A stretch of DNA of 64,000 bases from Tubiluchus corallicola (taxonomy: Eukaryota; Priapulida; Priapulimorpha; Priapulimorphida; Tubiluchidae). Below, piece by piece: positions 34,823-46,025 of this stretch (the first letter of the stretch is position 1; every line of letters begins with the position of its first letter). The notes under the pieces are model-generated. The model was not told the DNA's origin. It saw only the letters and a list, made by a program, of their open reading frames with translations, and made no database searches. Both the position numbers and the translations under genes were made by a program. The stretch is taken from positions 1 to 64,000 of the forward strand of contig JAQGDQ010000151.1 of NCBI GenBank assembly GCA_030141605.1, read 5' to 3'.

Positions 34823-36630
34823 CGGCAGGATCTCGTTTTGAACGACCAAAAATCATAAAAAATACATTTAATTTACAATTAGATTAATAACCTGTAAAAC
34901 CGCTGTTACTGTAGTAGATATGGCTTCTATCTGTCTGTCACCTATTCTAAAAATGAGTTTAACTGAATAGTGAATGGTTGCTCTGGTTTGCTATATTCTG
35001 TACTACCAGTTGGCTTTTACAAGACATTATATGCAGACCTGTATTTCTGTGGGGACTTCTATATCAATAAACGTTTTAAGTATATTCTATTGTTATACAA
35101 TTTGCAAACATGACAATATTAAAATCAATAATTCCCCAATTGAAATCATTCAGGAAATATTATTTCAATTTGATATGATAATTCATTATAATAATATCAT
35201 AATTTATTATCGCACATTAATTTATAATAATATAATAATAATAAGAGCTTTATTTAAAATTGATAACACATTAACCATGCACCAGTTGTATCCAAAGTGG
35301 TCCACAAAGAATATGTGTACTGTACAGTATTATAAGATAAATTAATTAAGATCATTTGACCATACAAATCAAAAATAAAGCAAATTAATAAAAATACACT
35401 ATTTAAAATGCATAAAACAGAAATAAAGTAGCCTACACTTAATATATAAAAAGCTTAAACGTGACAATAAAGATAATAAAGAGAAATTAAGAACATATCA
35501 AAACTTTTTATAATCTACCCTGCAAAATTACATTTTAAAGTAATGTTTAATAAACATTGACCTTTATTACGAATAACTACCGCTATTACACTATTGATCA
35601 TCCAAACTATGATTTTCAAAATGCAACACTATTAATAACAGCCGCACTTTAATCCAATCACGACAAATTGGCATAGGGCCGAGAAAGGCTTTTCTTAAAG
35701 GAATCCATCCGACTTAATGCAACTTAAGACATCTGATTGAACAGCCAGCACTGTGTGTTTGGCAGATCTGGCAGTGTAGTGGAATGTTTAGTGGCAAGCT
35801 AAGCAGGTTTGACAACATGGTAATTTTATTTGTAAATATTTTTGGCAATAGATGCTATTGTTTTTAACATTTCAAAAATTTAGTATAGTGGTGAATTTCC
35901 CAGATCTGTCAGCCTGGTGAGCTTGGCAGCATGGCCGGTTAGCCAGAATGATGTCATGGCATTCTGGGTAAAGGTCTAGTGTATGGGACTTATATAGAAA
36001 TATACTACATTGTGACGGTGCATGGTGAAAGGCTGCTTGGCATAAAAAAGCTTCATGAAAGTTAGACATTTTCAAACCTGTCTGTATGAAAAATTTGCGA
36101 AAGATAAAAAATAGTTCACTTTTCATACAAGTTTGATGGAATTACTGTAAATGAGCACAATGACACCCTCTCTATACTCAATAATTAGACAGCACCCTGT
36201 TGAAAAACTTTGCCTATTTTTTCACAGGTAAGCCATCTGTAGAATAAGTTAAACTTGATTTGTGTGATATTGCTCCTTTAGTGGCCTCTGCATGTGCGAG
36301 AGCTGCCATAGGGTTATTAACATATATTTAAAAATTCGCTAACGTTTTTCTTCAAATGTGCTGAATAATGTTTTTTTCATGCATGCTGCTGGATGTTCAA
36401 AAAATTATCCAACTATGATGAATGCAAAATGCGAAACCATGTATCACTTCTGGATATTATGCAGAACCTTCTGGAATGCTATTCAAGTGACTATTGTGGG
36501 AATTGTGGAGGCCACTCCAGCGACCTATATGCTAGCCTATATCTAACTTACGCCAGTGAACCATACTTTCTAAAAGGTAATGAATGGGTAAGAAGCTGTT
36601 GAAAAAGTACAAACACTTTAGTTAATACAC
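34823..36630. other. Non-coding, very AT-rich stretch
   Basis: No recognised gene is present. A long run of AAT/TAA-rich sequence lies at about 35130-35440. Open frames at 35872-36126 (minus) and 36358-36602 (plus) match nothing I know. Confidence 0.4.
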
Positions 36631-37285
36631 TAAGTCCTTGCTTAACAACGCTAATGCATTCCAGCAAACCACGGCATTTAACGGCGTTAAACGAAACCAA
36701 GACTTCCATAAAAAAATTATAAAGGAATTGAGATATGTGCCAGAGGTTAAAATCAGTGTGCTTTAAACATATAAATTGAATGTTTCATGGGTCAAATCAT
36801 ATTTCTACCGATTAATTTCTTTCTGCTTTCTTGAAATCACTGATCTTTCTTACCAATATTTAGCAGTTCAATTCAGTAGTTAAATCCTGCATTGTGAAAG
36901 CCAAGCCCTGTGGCAACCTTGAGATATTTTCATCTGGATACTCAGTCTGGTTGCTATAGGAACAGGTTGTGGCCAAAATTCTTTCAACTAAAGTTTGCAT
37001 TCGGATGCCAGAAGAATTGATCGTATTATGCTTGATACAAACGGCTAGCATTTAATAGTTAGTCATGAAAAAACACAATAATTGTACTGTTTTACATTAT
37101 TAGTGCATTTCAGAATAGAATAATGCAGCATGTACTGTTTTATTCAAATGTCGATCAAGTAAAAAATGACTTTAAGGATTGTTAAAGTTAAACATGCATC
37201 CCTAAGTGAGGGAACGGTGTCAAATGTTCAGCATCGTTAAAACGAAACGTCGCTAAGCAGGGAGCTGTTAGGCAAGGGGGGCTTA
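36631..37285. repeat. Possible MITE with short imperfect terminal inverted repeats
   Basis: The left end TAAGTCCTTGCTTAAC (36631) and the right end GTTAGGCAAGGGGGGCTTA (ending 37285) are imperfect inverted repeats. Each is followed inward by a related AACGACG-like segment (36646-36700 and 37225-37260). The 655-bp interval has no coding potential. This resembles a pogo/mariner-type non-autonomous element, but no autonomous copy or clean target duplication was seen. Confidence 0.35.
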
Positions 37286-37388
37286 CTTTCCTATAATACA
37301 GTGGCAATCGTGCACAATGTGTAAGACAATTTAATTTTTTCAATTTTTCCTCTTGATAGTGCAAGCAACAATACTCTAGTTTGGCGCT

Positions 37389-37714
37389 GGCGCTATTACA
37401 CTTTCGCACCTAGTTTTTTCTGGCCTATTATTTGTTTTCACGCCTGCAGGCCAGAAAACAGACCAACAGGCGTAATATACACCATATTCTCATAATATTA
37501 TTGGTTTATAGGCCTTACAATTCCAGATTAAAGTCATACATTACTTACCGTCACCAACACGCAAGAAACTCCACGTGAATAACTGTTTACACCACTCATG
37601 CGCAATCGCTCTCGCGCAGTGACGTCTGTGGCCCTTAACCGGTGTTTTTAGTTTCTTTGCATTATGATTATTATGGTGGCACCCATGGGAGTTTGTATAG
37701 TATTACAGTGTTCC
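37389..37714 (-). repeat. Partial, inverted copy of the Mutator-like element
   Basis: Bases 37389-37714 are the reverse complement, with modest divergence, of the right half of the element at 38300-38970 (about 38632-38970). It starts at the element's end sequence GGCGCTATTACACTTTCGCACC. Homology stops at CAGTGTTCCC, so the other half is missing. With the full copy it makes an inverted repeat of about 330 bp with a spacer of about 0.9 kb. Confidence 0.75.
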
Positions 37715-37789
37715 CTCGCTACTTCAAAAATATTAATGTAAAATATTTATCGCGATATCTTCGCTGTTCGCTATAATAGCTTAGCCAGT

Positions 37790-38018
37790 CAATTTAATGA
37801 ATTGAGTCAACAATTTGAGACTCACAACAAAACCTTGAAGGCTCAAGCTTCTCAAATTTTTCATTAAAGGACTCACAGGTGCAACAAACATTAACTCAAC
37901 AAATCCAACATTTACCAAAATTTTCCGGCGAACCTAAACTGGCACTTTGAAATATCGAGATTGGATTGATAATATCGAACAATCTTTAAAGTTAACTCCG
38001 ACTTTATTAACTTCACGA
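37790..38018 (+). pseudogene. Ty3-like gag, 5' part, interrupted by a Gypsy insertion
   Basis: A coiled-coil-like stretch (SQFNELSQQFETHNKTLK) leads to QTLTQQIQHLPKFSGEPK and, after a one-base shift near 37948, KYRDWIDNIEQSLKLTP and LLTSRAT. This is the start of a Gag capsid domain. It is cut at 38018-38023 by the Gypsy element and resumes in the correct frame at 42520 (AYKHFLLGTVTGAAA). No LTR or pol of this older element is visible. Confidence 0.7.
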
Positions 38019-38023
38019 GCTAC

Positions 38024-38236
38024 TGTGACGTGTTCTTATCTGTGGCTAACATTTTAATGTTTGGTCTTACTAAGATTTCCCTTATTATTTAAGCGGGCTC
38101 ACCACGAGGTAGAAGTTACGTAATGTGGGATTTGCTTTGTTCACATGGTTATCTAAACTGATGCTCATTTAATAAATGTTTGTTTTAGTATTCACTAATT
38201 ATTCAACTGTTGTGGCTGTATCTTGCAAACGTTACA
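38024..38236 (+). repeat. 5' LTR of the Gypsy element
   Basis: It is 213 bp, TGTGACGTG...ACGTTACA. It is near-identical to 42307-42519, with the differences I see at AATAAATG/AATAAACG and GCAAACG/GCAGACG. Confidence 0.9.
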
Positions 38237-38251
38237 TGGTAGTACGGATGG
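38237..38251 (+). promoter_or_regulatory. Putative primer-binding site of the Gypsy element
   Basis: TGGTAGTACGGATGG follows the 5' LTR without a gap. It begins with the TGG expected for pairing with a tRNA CCA end. The tRNA species was not identified. Confidence 0.6.
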
Positions 38252-38299
38252 AAGTTATCGGCAAGTGCTTAACTACTGATACGCTGATAACATCACTTC

Positions 38300-38970
38300 G
38301 GTGCTATTACACTTTCGCACCGCCTAGCTTTTTCTAGGTTATTACTCGTTTCTAGGCTCGTACGTCATCATTCTATTATTCTTACGTCATCAGTGAGTGT
38401 TTCCGCTAATCTAATTGTAATTTAATCATATATTTAGGTATAATTACCAATAATTACGCTGTATTCACAGTTCTACACAGTATCGCCATCTTGTTTGTGT
38501 GTGTAGTCACGTGACGAATTTCGTACTAGTTTATGCATTATCAGGGCCTAGCTTAAAAGGCACGTGATACACTTTCATCTTAATTGCATTTACCAAATAA
38601 AGAAAAAACCTTTACTTTTATAATCTAATATGTGGGAACACTGTAATATGATACAAACTCCCGTGGCTGCAACCATAATAATCATAAATTATGCAAAAAA
38701 AACTAAAAACACAGGTTAAGGGCCACATACGTCACTGCGCGAGAGCGATTGCGCATTAGTGGTGTAAACACGGTTATTCACGTGGAGCTTTTTGCGTATT
38801 GACGGCGGTAAGTAATGTATGATTTTAATCTGGAATTATAAAGCGTAAAAAGCAATAATATTATGGGAATATGGTGTATATTACGCCTGTTGGTCTGCTT
38901 TCTGGCCTGCAGGCGTGAAAAGAACCAATAGGCCAGGAAAAGCTAGGCGGTGCGAAAGTGTAATAGCGCC
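38300..38970. repeat. Mutator-like non-autonomous element with 9-bp target duplication
   Basis: The 671-bp element runs from GGTGCTATTACACTTTCGCACCGCC to the matching inverted end GGCGGTGCGAAAGTGTAATAGCGCC. It is flanked on both sides by CATCACTTC (38291-38299 and 38971-38979). A 9-bp duplication is typical of Mutator-like transposons. There is no transposase. It sits inside the Gypsy element between the primer-binding site and gag, so it arrived after the Gypsy family formed. A half copy lies inverted at 37389-37714. Confidence 0.85.
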
Positions 38971-39026
38971 CATCACTTCTTTACGTAACGCCAAACTTTC
39001 TATCGGGAAGACTGTGGTAAGATAAA

Positions 39027-39260
39027 ATGGCTGACGGCGAAGGTCATGTTCAAGTTACTTCCCCGTATAGTGTTCTACCTGCACCACCTAGACTAGACCT
39101 GCATGGAAATTTAGCTGCGAATTGGCGAAAATTTCGTCGGGTGTGGGACAATTATGAGGTGGCTTTGAAGCTCAATGAAGCAAATGATGCTGTTAGAACA
39201 GCCACATTATTGACCGTTTTGGGTCCTGAGTGTGTGGAAATTTTTGATGGACTAGAATAG
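39027..39260 (+). pseudogene. Gypsy gag N-terminal remnant
   Basis: 77 codons resemble the start of Ty3/gypsy Gag proteins: a proline-rich lead (VLPAPPRLDLHGN), then NWRKFRRVWDNYEVALKLN and RTATLLTVLGPECVEIFDGL. A stop follows at 39258. The rest of Gag, the zinc knuckle and most of the protease are absent, replaced by the inverted 3'-end copy starting at about 39279. Confidence 0.7.
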
Positions 39261-39278
39261 CAGACAAAACAAACTTTT

Positions 39279-39569
39279 TTTAAATGAGCATCAGTTTAGA
39301 TAACCATGTAAACATAGCAAATCCCACATTACGTAACTTCTACCTCGTGGTGAGCCCGCTTAAATAATAAGGGAAATCTTAGTAAGACCAAACATTAAAA
39401 TGTTAGCCACAGATAAGAACACGTCACATCCTCTTCGTTTTAAAAGTAAGTAACGTAGACCAACTAAACTGAAAAACATCAATGTAGGCAGATATCAAGG
39501 TCACAAAATTAAAGGTCAACATCAAGGTTATTAATACTCAAACTAGGTAACATAATCATTAAGAAACTT
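39279..39569 (-). repeat. Inverted copy of the Gypsy element's own 3' end
   Basis: About 290 bases are the reverse complement of 42166-42455, that is, the last codons of pol, the 3' untranslated part, the polypurine tract and roughly 150 bp of LTR. The two arms are nearly identical. The copy lies exactly between truncated gag and the start of the RT frame. Confidence 0.9.
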
Positions 39570-39602
39570 GTTGTTCAACCATGTAGGCGACTTCCTTATA
39601 AC

Positions 39603-42192
39603 ATGCGAGATAAATTTAAAGCTGAACTTGACAGACTCGAACAAAACAACATCATTGAACGTGTAGACCACCCTACTGACTGGGTTAACGCTTACACAAC
39701 TGCTACTAAACGTTCGGGCAGTATCAGAATCTGCTTGGATCCTAAACCACTGAATAAGGCTATCAGACGAGAAATCTACCATATTCCTACAATGGAGGAG
39801 CTTACTCCTAGACTGTGCAATGCGAAGCTCTTTTCTACTTTCGATGTGACGAGTGGGTTTCATCACATGAAGCTAGACGAAAAGACCAAAGATCTAACAA
39901 CATTTGATACTCCGTTCGGTAGATATCGTTATACTAGAGCTCCGTTTGGGATTTCGGCTTGGCCTGAGATTTTTCAGAAGAAAATGGATGAGCAAATACA
40001 AGGCCTAAAAGGAATAGAAGACTTCCACGATGCCGTACTAATTTATGGTTGTGGTGCTACCATTACAGAAGCCGGTGTTGACAATGACCACAAACTGAGA
40101 GCATTCTTTGAACGATGTCGTGAAAGAAATATAAAACTGAATCCAGATAAAAGTCAGATTTGACGTAGTGAAGTGCGATACCACGGGCATATTCTGAGTG
40201 CTAATGGTATTAAAGCTGACCCCGACAAGGTCGTAGGGGTGCAAAATATGCCAGCTCCAATCGATAAGACGGGAGTAAGAAGACTGTGTGGTTTTGTCAA
40301 TTACTTGGCAAAGTTTTTGCCTATGCTTTCTGAAGTCTTAAAACCTATTAGTAACCTAATGTCTGACAAAACAGAATTCAGATGGAACTCTGAACAAGAA
40401 GAGGCATTTGTACAGGTTAAAAAGCTCATAACTACGTCTCCCGTGCTCAGATATTACAACCCAGATGAAGAACTCACTCTGCAATGTGACAGCAGTCAGT
40501 CAGGCTTAGGTGCATGTCTAATGCAGAATGGTCAACCAGTTGCGTTCGCCTCTCGAACTTTGACTGCAACTGAACAGAACTATGCGCAACTTGAAAAGGA
40601 AATGCTGAGTCTAATTTTTGGTATTCAAAAGTTTGACCACTACTGCTACGCTCGTAAAGTAAAGCTGGAAACTGATCACAAGTCTCTAGAATCCATACTC
40701 AAGAAGAGCATACTTAGTGCTCCTAAGAGAATACAGCGCATGATGTTGGTGCTGCAGAACTACGATGTTGAAGTAGTATATAGGAAAGGAGCAACCATGC
40801 TGATGGCTGACACCTTGTCTCGTGCTTTTCTCCCCGAGACTGATGACATTGCTTTAGAATTTGAAACTGTACGTGCTTTGGAATACGTACCTGCTACTTT
40901 TAAAGATGAGAAACTTGAATTGCTCAAAGTGGCTACAGTGACCGATCCAGAGATGAAAGCTTTGCAATCTATGATTAGGTCTGGCTGGCCTTGCAAAGTA
41001 TCTGAGGTACAACCAGATCTACCGCAATATTTTAATTATAGAGATGAACTGGCAATAAATGAAGGTTTGATATTTAAAGCTGAGAGAATTGTATACCCAC
41101 CAAGCGAAAGGCTGTCTTTCATTAGAATGGTTCATGCTAGCCACATGGGAATACAAGGCTGCTTGCGAAGAGCACGTGAAGTTGTATTCAGGCCTCGGAT
41201 GAACGCTGATTTTGAATCTTACATTCAAAAGTGTGAAATCTGTAATGCATATCCACGGTCACAGCAAAAGGAGGAATTGATTCCACAAATTGCAACTCGA
41301 CCATGGCAGATTGTAGGAAGTGATCTGTGTGAGGTAAATAATACTGATTATCTCATAACTGTTGACTATTATTCCAACTTCTTTGAAATAGACAAGCTTG
41401 AATCAAAAGAAGCTAGAACATTCATAACAAAGTTGAAAGCACATTTTTCTCGGCATGGAATTACCAGAAATGCTCCGTTCTGATAATGTGCCATTTGATT
41501 CTCAAGAGTTTAAAACTTTTGCTAAAATTTATGGCTTCCAGCATTAAACTTCTTCACCGAGGTATCCAAAATCAAATGGCAAAGTTGAGAATGCTATCAA
41601 CACTGCTAAGCGTTTGATGAAGAAAGCGCTAGTTGCAAAAGAAGACCCATACTTGTCTCTATTGGCTTATAGAAATACACCAGCGGAAGGTCTTAATGCA
41701 TCACCAGCTCAACGATTGTTTGGAAGACGGACACGAACTACTCTACCAATGCCATCTTCCTTGCTAGAGCCGAAACTTGTGTCAAATACTAGAGAGAAAA
41801 TCATTGCTCAGAAGGATCGCCAAGCTACATATTACAACCAACAGGCGAAACCTTTGATTCAATTAATGGTTGGGGATGTTGTACGTATGGACCCTCTACG
41901 AAAAGGGAAGATGTGGGAGAAAGCTATAGTGATACGGAAGATTGGTGAAAGGTCTTACCTTGTAAAGACTGAAAGTGGAACCGTGTACAGAAGAAACAGA
42001 GTTCATCTGCGCAAGACGTCTGAGACTTATATAGATGAATCTGTATACTGCCCATACGACAACATGAGACAGAAACGAGACGTGATACCAGACAGACTTA
42101 ACGATAACAGACAGAGGAATGATAACGAGATTAGAACACGTTCTGGTAGGCGAATTCAGAGACCTAAGTTTCTTAATGATTATGTTACCTAG
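39603..42192 (+). pseudogene. Gypsy pol: RT, RNase H, integrase (broken)
   Basis: The RT frame (39603-40163) has CLDPKPLNKAI, LFSTFDVTSGFHHMKL and TRAPFGISAWPEIFQ, but the catalytic pair appears as FHDAVLIYG, where a second Asp is expected. A TGA at 40161 separates it from the next frame (40173-41483). That frame completes RT (FVNYLAKFLP), RNase H (TLQCDSSQSGLGACL, ETDHKSLESIL, ADTLSRAF) and the integrase zinc-binding region (HASHMG, CEICNAYPRSQQ) with its first Asp (IVGSDLCEV). A frameshift at about 41477, an out-of-frame LRSDNVPF and a further stop near 41545 precede the last frame (41614-42192). Just before that frame lie NGKVENAI, with the catalytic Glu, and a frame-3 helix. The last frame ends LNDYVT. 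It is a defective copy. Confidence 0.85.
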
Positions 42193-42455
42193 TTTGAGTA
42201 TTAATAACCTTGATGTTGACCTTTAATTTTGTGACCTTGATATCTGCCTATATTGATGTTTTTCAGTTTAGTTGGTCTACGTTACTTACTTTTAAAACGA
42301 AGAGGATGTGACGTGTTCTTATCTGTGGCTAACATTTTAATGTTTGGTCTTACTAAGATTTCCCTTATTATTTAAGCGGGCTCACCACGAGGTAGAAGTT
42401 ACGTAATGTGGGATTTGCTTTGTTCACATGGTTATCTAAACTGATGCTCATTTAA
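42166..42455 (+). repeat. Source arm of the internal inverted repeat
   Basis: This is the normal 3' end of the Gypsy element (pol end through part of the LTR). It is present a second time in reverse orientation at 39279-39569. Confidence 0.9.
42294..42306 (+). promoter_or_regulatory. Polypurine tract of the Gypsy element
   Basis: A purine-rich run ending GAAGAGGA lies immediately before the 3' LTR start TGTGACGTG. It is interrupted by one C. Confidence 0.65.
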
Positions 42456-42519
42456 TAAACGTTTGTTTTAGTATTCACTAATTATTCAACTGTTGTGGCT
42501 GTATCTTGCAGACGTTACA
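42307..42519 (+). repeat. 3' LTR of the Gypsy element
   Basis: It is 213 bp and matches 38024-38236 apart from two substitutions. It is followed directly by the GCTAC target duplication. Confidence 0.9.
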
Positions 42520-43485
42520 GCTACCGCCTACAAACATTTTTTATTAGGAACTGTTACAGGCGCAGCTGCCCACTTTCTTAGTAAATATCCAAATCTTGAA
42601 ACTAGAACGGTGCAAGAATTAAGAAACGCTTTAAGAGATCTTTATGCAGATAGATTAGAGATTAATAAAGCTTTTATAGGATTAACTCGAGCCAGACAGC
42701 AAAAAGGAGAAGCAATTCAAGCCTTCGGAGATCGGATAATGAAATTAGCGCGTATTGCTAAATCGGAAGATGAAATTATACAACCGGCATTTCAATCATT
42801 TTTAGTCCAATTATTTACATTGGGTATACGCGGAGACCAAGTCAGACAATATTTACTTAGAGAGCCTCCCACAACTTTAGCGATAACCGAAGCAGCAAAT
42901 AGGGATGCTACCGTTGAAATGTGTCAATGTCTTCGATCTTGTTTCCCAGATAATTCCGAACCTATGGAAATTGATTTAATTTCACAAGAATTACCGGAGC
43001 ATTTGCAAGACATGACTTCAAATACGCTACGATTATTTGCAGATTCACTGCTACAACAAGGTCACGTTTTTAGTAATGTACAGAACTCAGTCCAGACGTT
43101 GAACAAGACAGTGGCTTCATTGACACAGTCAAACTCTCAGTCAAGACCAATCCGAGGACACCAATTCGTACCATCCGTTTTCAATAATAATAAGCGAAAA
43201 TTCGGAACAAATACGACTCGTTTTAACGATAATCGTTTGTCTAACAGACCCAACCCTCCATTTCAACGTAATTTTAATAACGGAAATTTACCTTCATGTA
43301 ACAATCGAATGAACTCAGATTTTAGATTTCGACCTCAAATAGACATAATAATTTTACTCCGCGCGCCCAACACAATCTCGTACAACACAATCCAGTTGTG
43401 CGTGTTACAGCTCGGGAAAGAGCCGAGCAATTTTCCAATGATTTATATGAAGATTTCGGCATATTGTTTTAAAAATGCAAATTAA
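42520..43485 (+). pseudogene. Ty3-like gag, 3' part (continuation after the Gypsy insertion)
   Basis: Open frame continuing the gag begun at 37790. It has the capsid-like blocks AYKHFLLGTVTGAAAHFLS, ADRLEINKAFIGLTRARQQK, GEAIQAFGDRIMKLARIA and FTLGIRGDQVRQYLLREPP, then a Gln/Asn-rich linker (QSVQTLNKTVASLTQSNSQS) and an Arg/Asn-rich segment. A frame change near 43345 probably precedes the lost nucleocapsid. No protease or RT follows, so the older element is truncated here. Confidence 0.72.
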
Positions 43486-45574
43486 ATGTTGGTGTTCTTA
43501 TGTACATGTAAAGCCATAAAAATACCTGAAAGACTATACGCTTAATTCATATTAATTTTTTTATTTACAATCTACCGCATATTACATAATTTGACGACAA
43601 ATATTAACTATAAGAGCATCATAGCTTCAAATTTCTGTGAAGCGGAATTAATAATTCTTTGAAACAGAATTTTGTCAATTTTGAAATGGAAAATCGGAGG
43701 TGTCTACTTAAGCGTGCACTAAGAGCGCGCATTTGTACCTCTGCTAGGATCGGACGCCGACGAGGGATATCAGTAACAGCTTACAACAATCCATTGCTAA
43801 CAAAAACTAATCGGTAATTGCGATTACGAATCAGTGGTATCGTCCATCACTGCAACACAGAGACTGAGCAGAGTATGCAAGTTTTTGTACATTTTATTTA
43901 AAAACATTTATGACCAACCATAGTCCTGCTAATGCACTTTTGATGCCCGAGTACGTTGATAGCTGCAATCCATCGTTTAAAAGTGAATCATACTTCAGCA
44001 TGCTAACGCCACCTTGCTGAAAGAAAATACCACAACATCTTAGTTAGCAAATTCATAACTAACCTGATTCTAAGCTGCAGCATTTGTTTCAATAGCTTAA
44101 ATAGAGACTTGTAATTCATTTTTGGGTACTCAAAAGTAGTTTTTAAAGATACAGAATCAATAACAGTTATAAAATTTCTTATTTCATTCATTTTAAAGGA
44201 AAGAACAAGTCACTCAGTATGTTGGGTTTAAACTTAGAGAAACATAAAAAAAAATTTTGCAAGGAATGCTTATAAAGCTTCAATTTTGAAATGCACTACT
44301 TCTGAACAGAAATTGTCAGATGGCGATGGCTGCTGCCGTTCACTTGAAAATTGTAATAATAATTGGGAGACTTCGTGACTTTTCGTAAGCATCTCGTGGC
44401 TTTCTGTAAGCGCGCGCTGCGTAGATAAATTCAAACTTCAGCAGCTTACCTAATGTGCACGTAAAAATATTACAAAATCAGCTATGCAAGTTTTTCTAAA
44501 AACTTATTATACTTTTGGTGAAGTTAGCAGTGCGCTACTTTTTTCCAAGACGAATGACGTCATGGGAAGACGAATGAGTATTGAAAATGGGAGCACCCAA
44601 GCCGGAAATGATGGTGATTTTAAAGTGATTTTACTAGTTACACGAGGTGCTTATTCCAGTTTTATTACTAAATCCTTCTAACATTTTTCGTAAACATTGA
44701 AATAAACCTAACCTCCTAGAAGACGTGGCCTTTCTCTTAAGAAAGAAATAAGTTATACAGTTTATAGCTACCTGGAAATATAACAGAGTGCAGATAAATC
44801 ACATGTAACAAGCTTAGTTGGGATCTCGCAAAAGATTTTGCTCATAAGTGTCAATAATGCATGAATATCCTACATAATGTTAGTTTATTACCTAATGGCT
44901 TCTTCAGACAAAGAGACTCCTCTCTCACAACTTCTCTATGAGAGTAAACGTGTGAACGGTTTGGCAACTTCTCTCGCAACTTGTTGAACGGCTTGGCATT
45001 TTATCTCTTAACTTCCCTCGCAACTTGCTGCAACGCGTGAAAGGCTTGGCAACTTCTCTCTTGCACACAGTTACTGCATGATCTAAAACAGTAATTGTTT
45101 ATGTTACAGTTAACAAACTTGCTTTATTAAATAACGAATTGGAAAAATATGTTATCTCTTAAATGGATGTTATCTCCACTTTTGCAACAAAATGTGACAA
45201 TATTTTCCTCTCTGGCTCCCTGGTAACAGGCATATAGCCCATTCAATGGTGGGCATTATAGGTATAATTAGAATTTGAAAGGTGTGTATTTTTAAGTTCT
45301 TTTTAACCCCCAAGTGCTGCACGAGGTTTGGAAGAATCCATTGTCTTTTAGTTTGAGAAATTACGCGACCGTTCTACGCGTTGTCATCACTCGCAATTCT
45401 TCTGTTGTAGACTGTAAGAGCAAGTTATATCTCTTAGTCTATTATCACCAAAAAAAGCAATAAGAAAAACTATATAGAAGTTCGTGCATTATTGAACATT
45501 AGCAGGTGCATCTAATAGCGTTTGTCATAGCACTCAGTTTTAACTGTGAAAATTGTGTTGCATGGTTTTGCTAT
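43486..45574. other. Non-coding stretch with a short degenerate tandem repeat
   Basis: No gene was recognised. At about 44920-45063 a degenerate tandem repeat of roughly 50 bp is built on GGCTTGGCAACTTCTCTC and CGCAACTTGYTGAACG motifs, in about three copies. The remainder is unremarkable. Confidence 0.45.
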
Positions 45575-45935
45575 GCTGCTGCACTGTTGGTGGGTGTTGC
45601 GGGTGTCGTTGTCATCATCATCACGATCCGCATGTGATTCGGCGGGTTGATGTCAAGTGGCATGGTAGGTGTGGTGAGTGTGCTGAGACAGTGTATTGTG
45701 GTGTCTTTGGTGTGGTATAGTGCAATTGGTTTTGTGTATATGGGTGGTGTGGTGTGGGAAATATGGTGTGGGTAAAGTGGCAGAGCGACAGGGTGTGAGG
45801 GGGTGGGTGGCGTGGTGTAGACTAGGGTGGTGTGGGTAGTGTTAGTGTATTGTGGTGTGTTACAGGTGGTGTGTTGTGAGTGGTGTTGGCGGAGTAGTGA
45901 GGGTATTGTGCTGGGTGTGGTATGGTAAGATATTG
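45575..45935. repeat. G/T-rich minisatellite block upstream of REJ-like copy 1
   Basis: It begins with a (CAT)n-like segment (GTCATCATCATCACGATC) and continues as degenerate GTGGTGTGG-type repeats, with very few C residues on the plus strand. It ends in TATGCGCAAAATGTTTTGC, a tail motif shared with the other blocks at 47567 and 51985. Confidence 0.7.
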
Positions 45936-46025
45936 GCTTATGCGCAAAATGTTTTGCTGGATTGGCTAGTTACAATAATTACAGATGGTTTGTAATGAGT
46001 GCCGTCTGCAAACCAAAGCAAACAA

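Larger units (their letters stand above)
38024..42519 (+). mobile_element. Ty3/gypsy retrotransposon, recently inserted but defective
   Basis: This 4.5-kb element has 213-bp LTRs that differ at only two visible positions, a TGG-starting primer-binding site, a short gag remnant, a pol frame with one stop and frameshifts, and a polypurine tract. A 671-bp Mutator-like element sits in its leader. A 290-bp inverted copy of its own 3' end replaces the gag/protease region. The LTR identity says the insertion is young, while the internal damage suggests that it, or its source, depended on enzymes supplied by another copy. Confidence 0.88.
38019..42524. other. 5-bp target-site duplication (GCTAC) around the Gypsy element
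   Basis: GCTAC occurs at 38019-38023, immediately before the 5' LTR, and at 42520-42524, immediately after the 3' LTR. This is the size expected for Ty3/gypsy integrases. Removing the element and one copy restores reading continuity of the surrounding gag. Confidence 0.88.

Noticed and set aside
37704-38642. TACAGTGTTCCC at 37702-37714 and GGGAACACTGTA at 38631-38642 as ends of a pogo-like element
   Set aside because: The two sites are the same internal segment of the inverted Mutator-like copies. The span would also cut through a Gypsy element with a clean target duplication.
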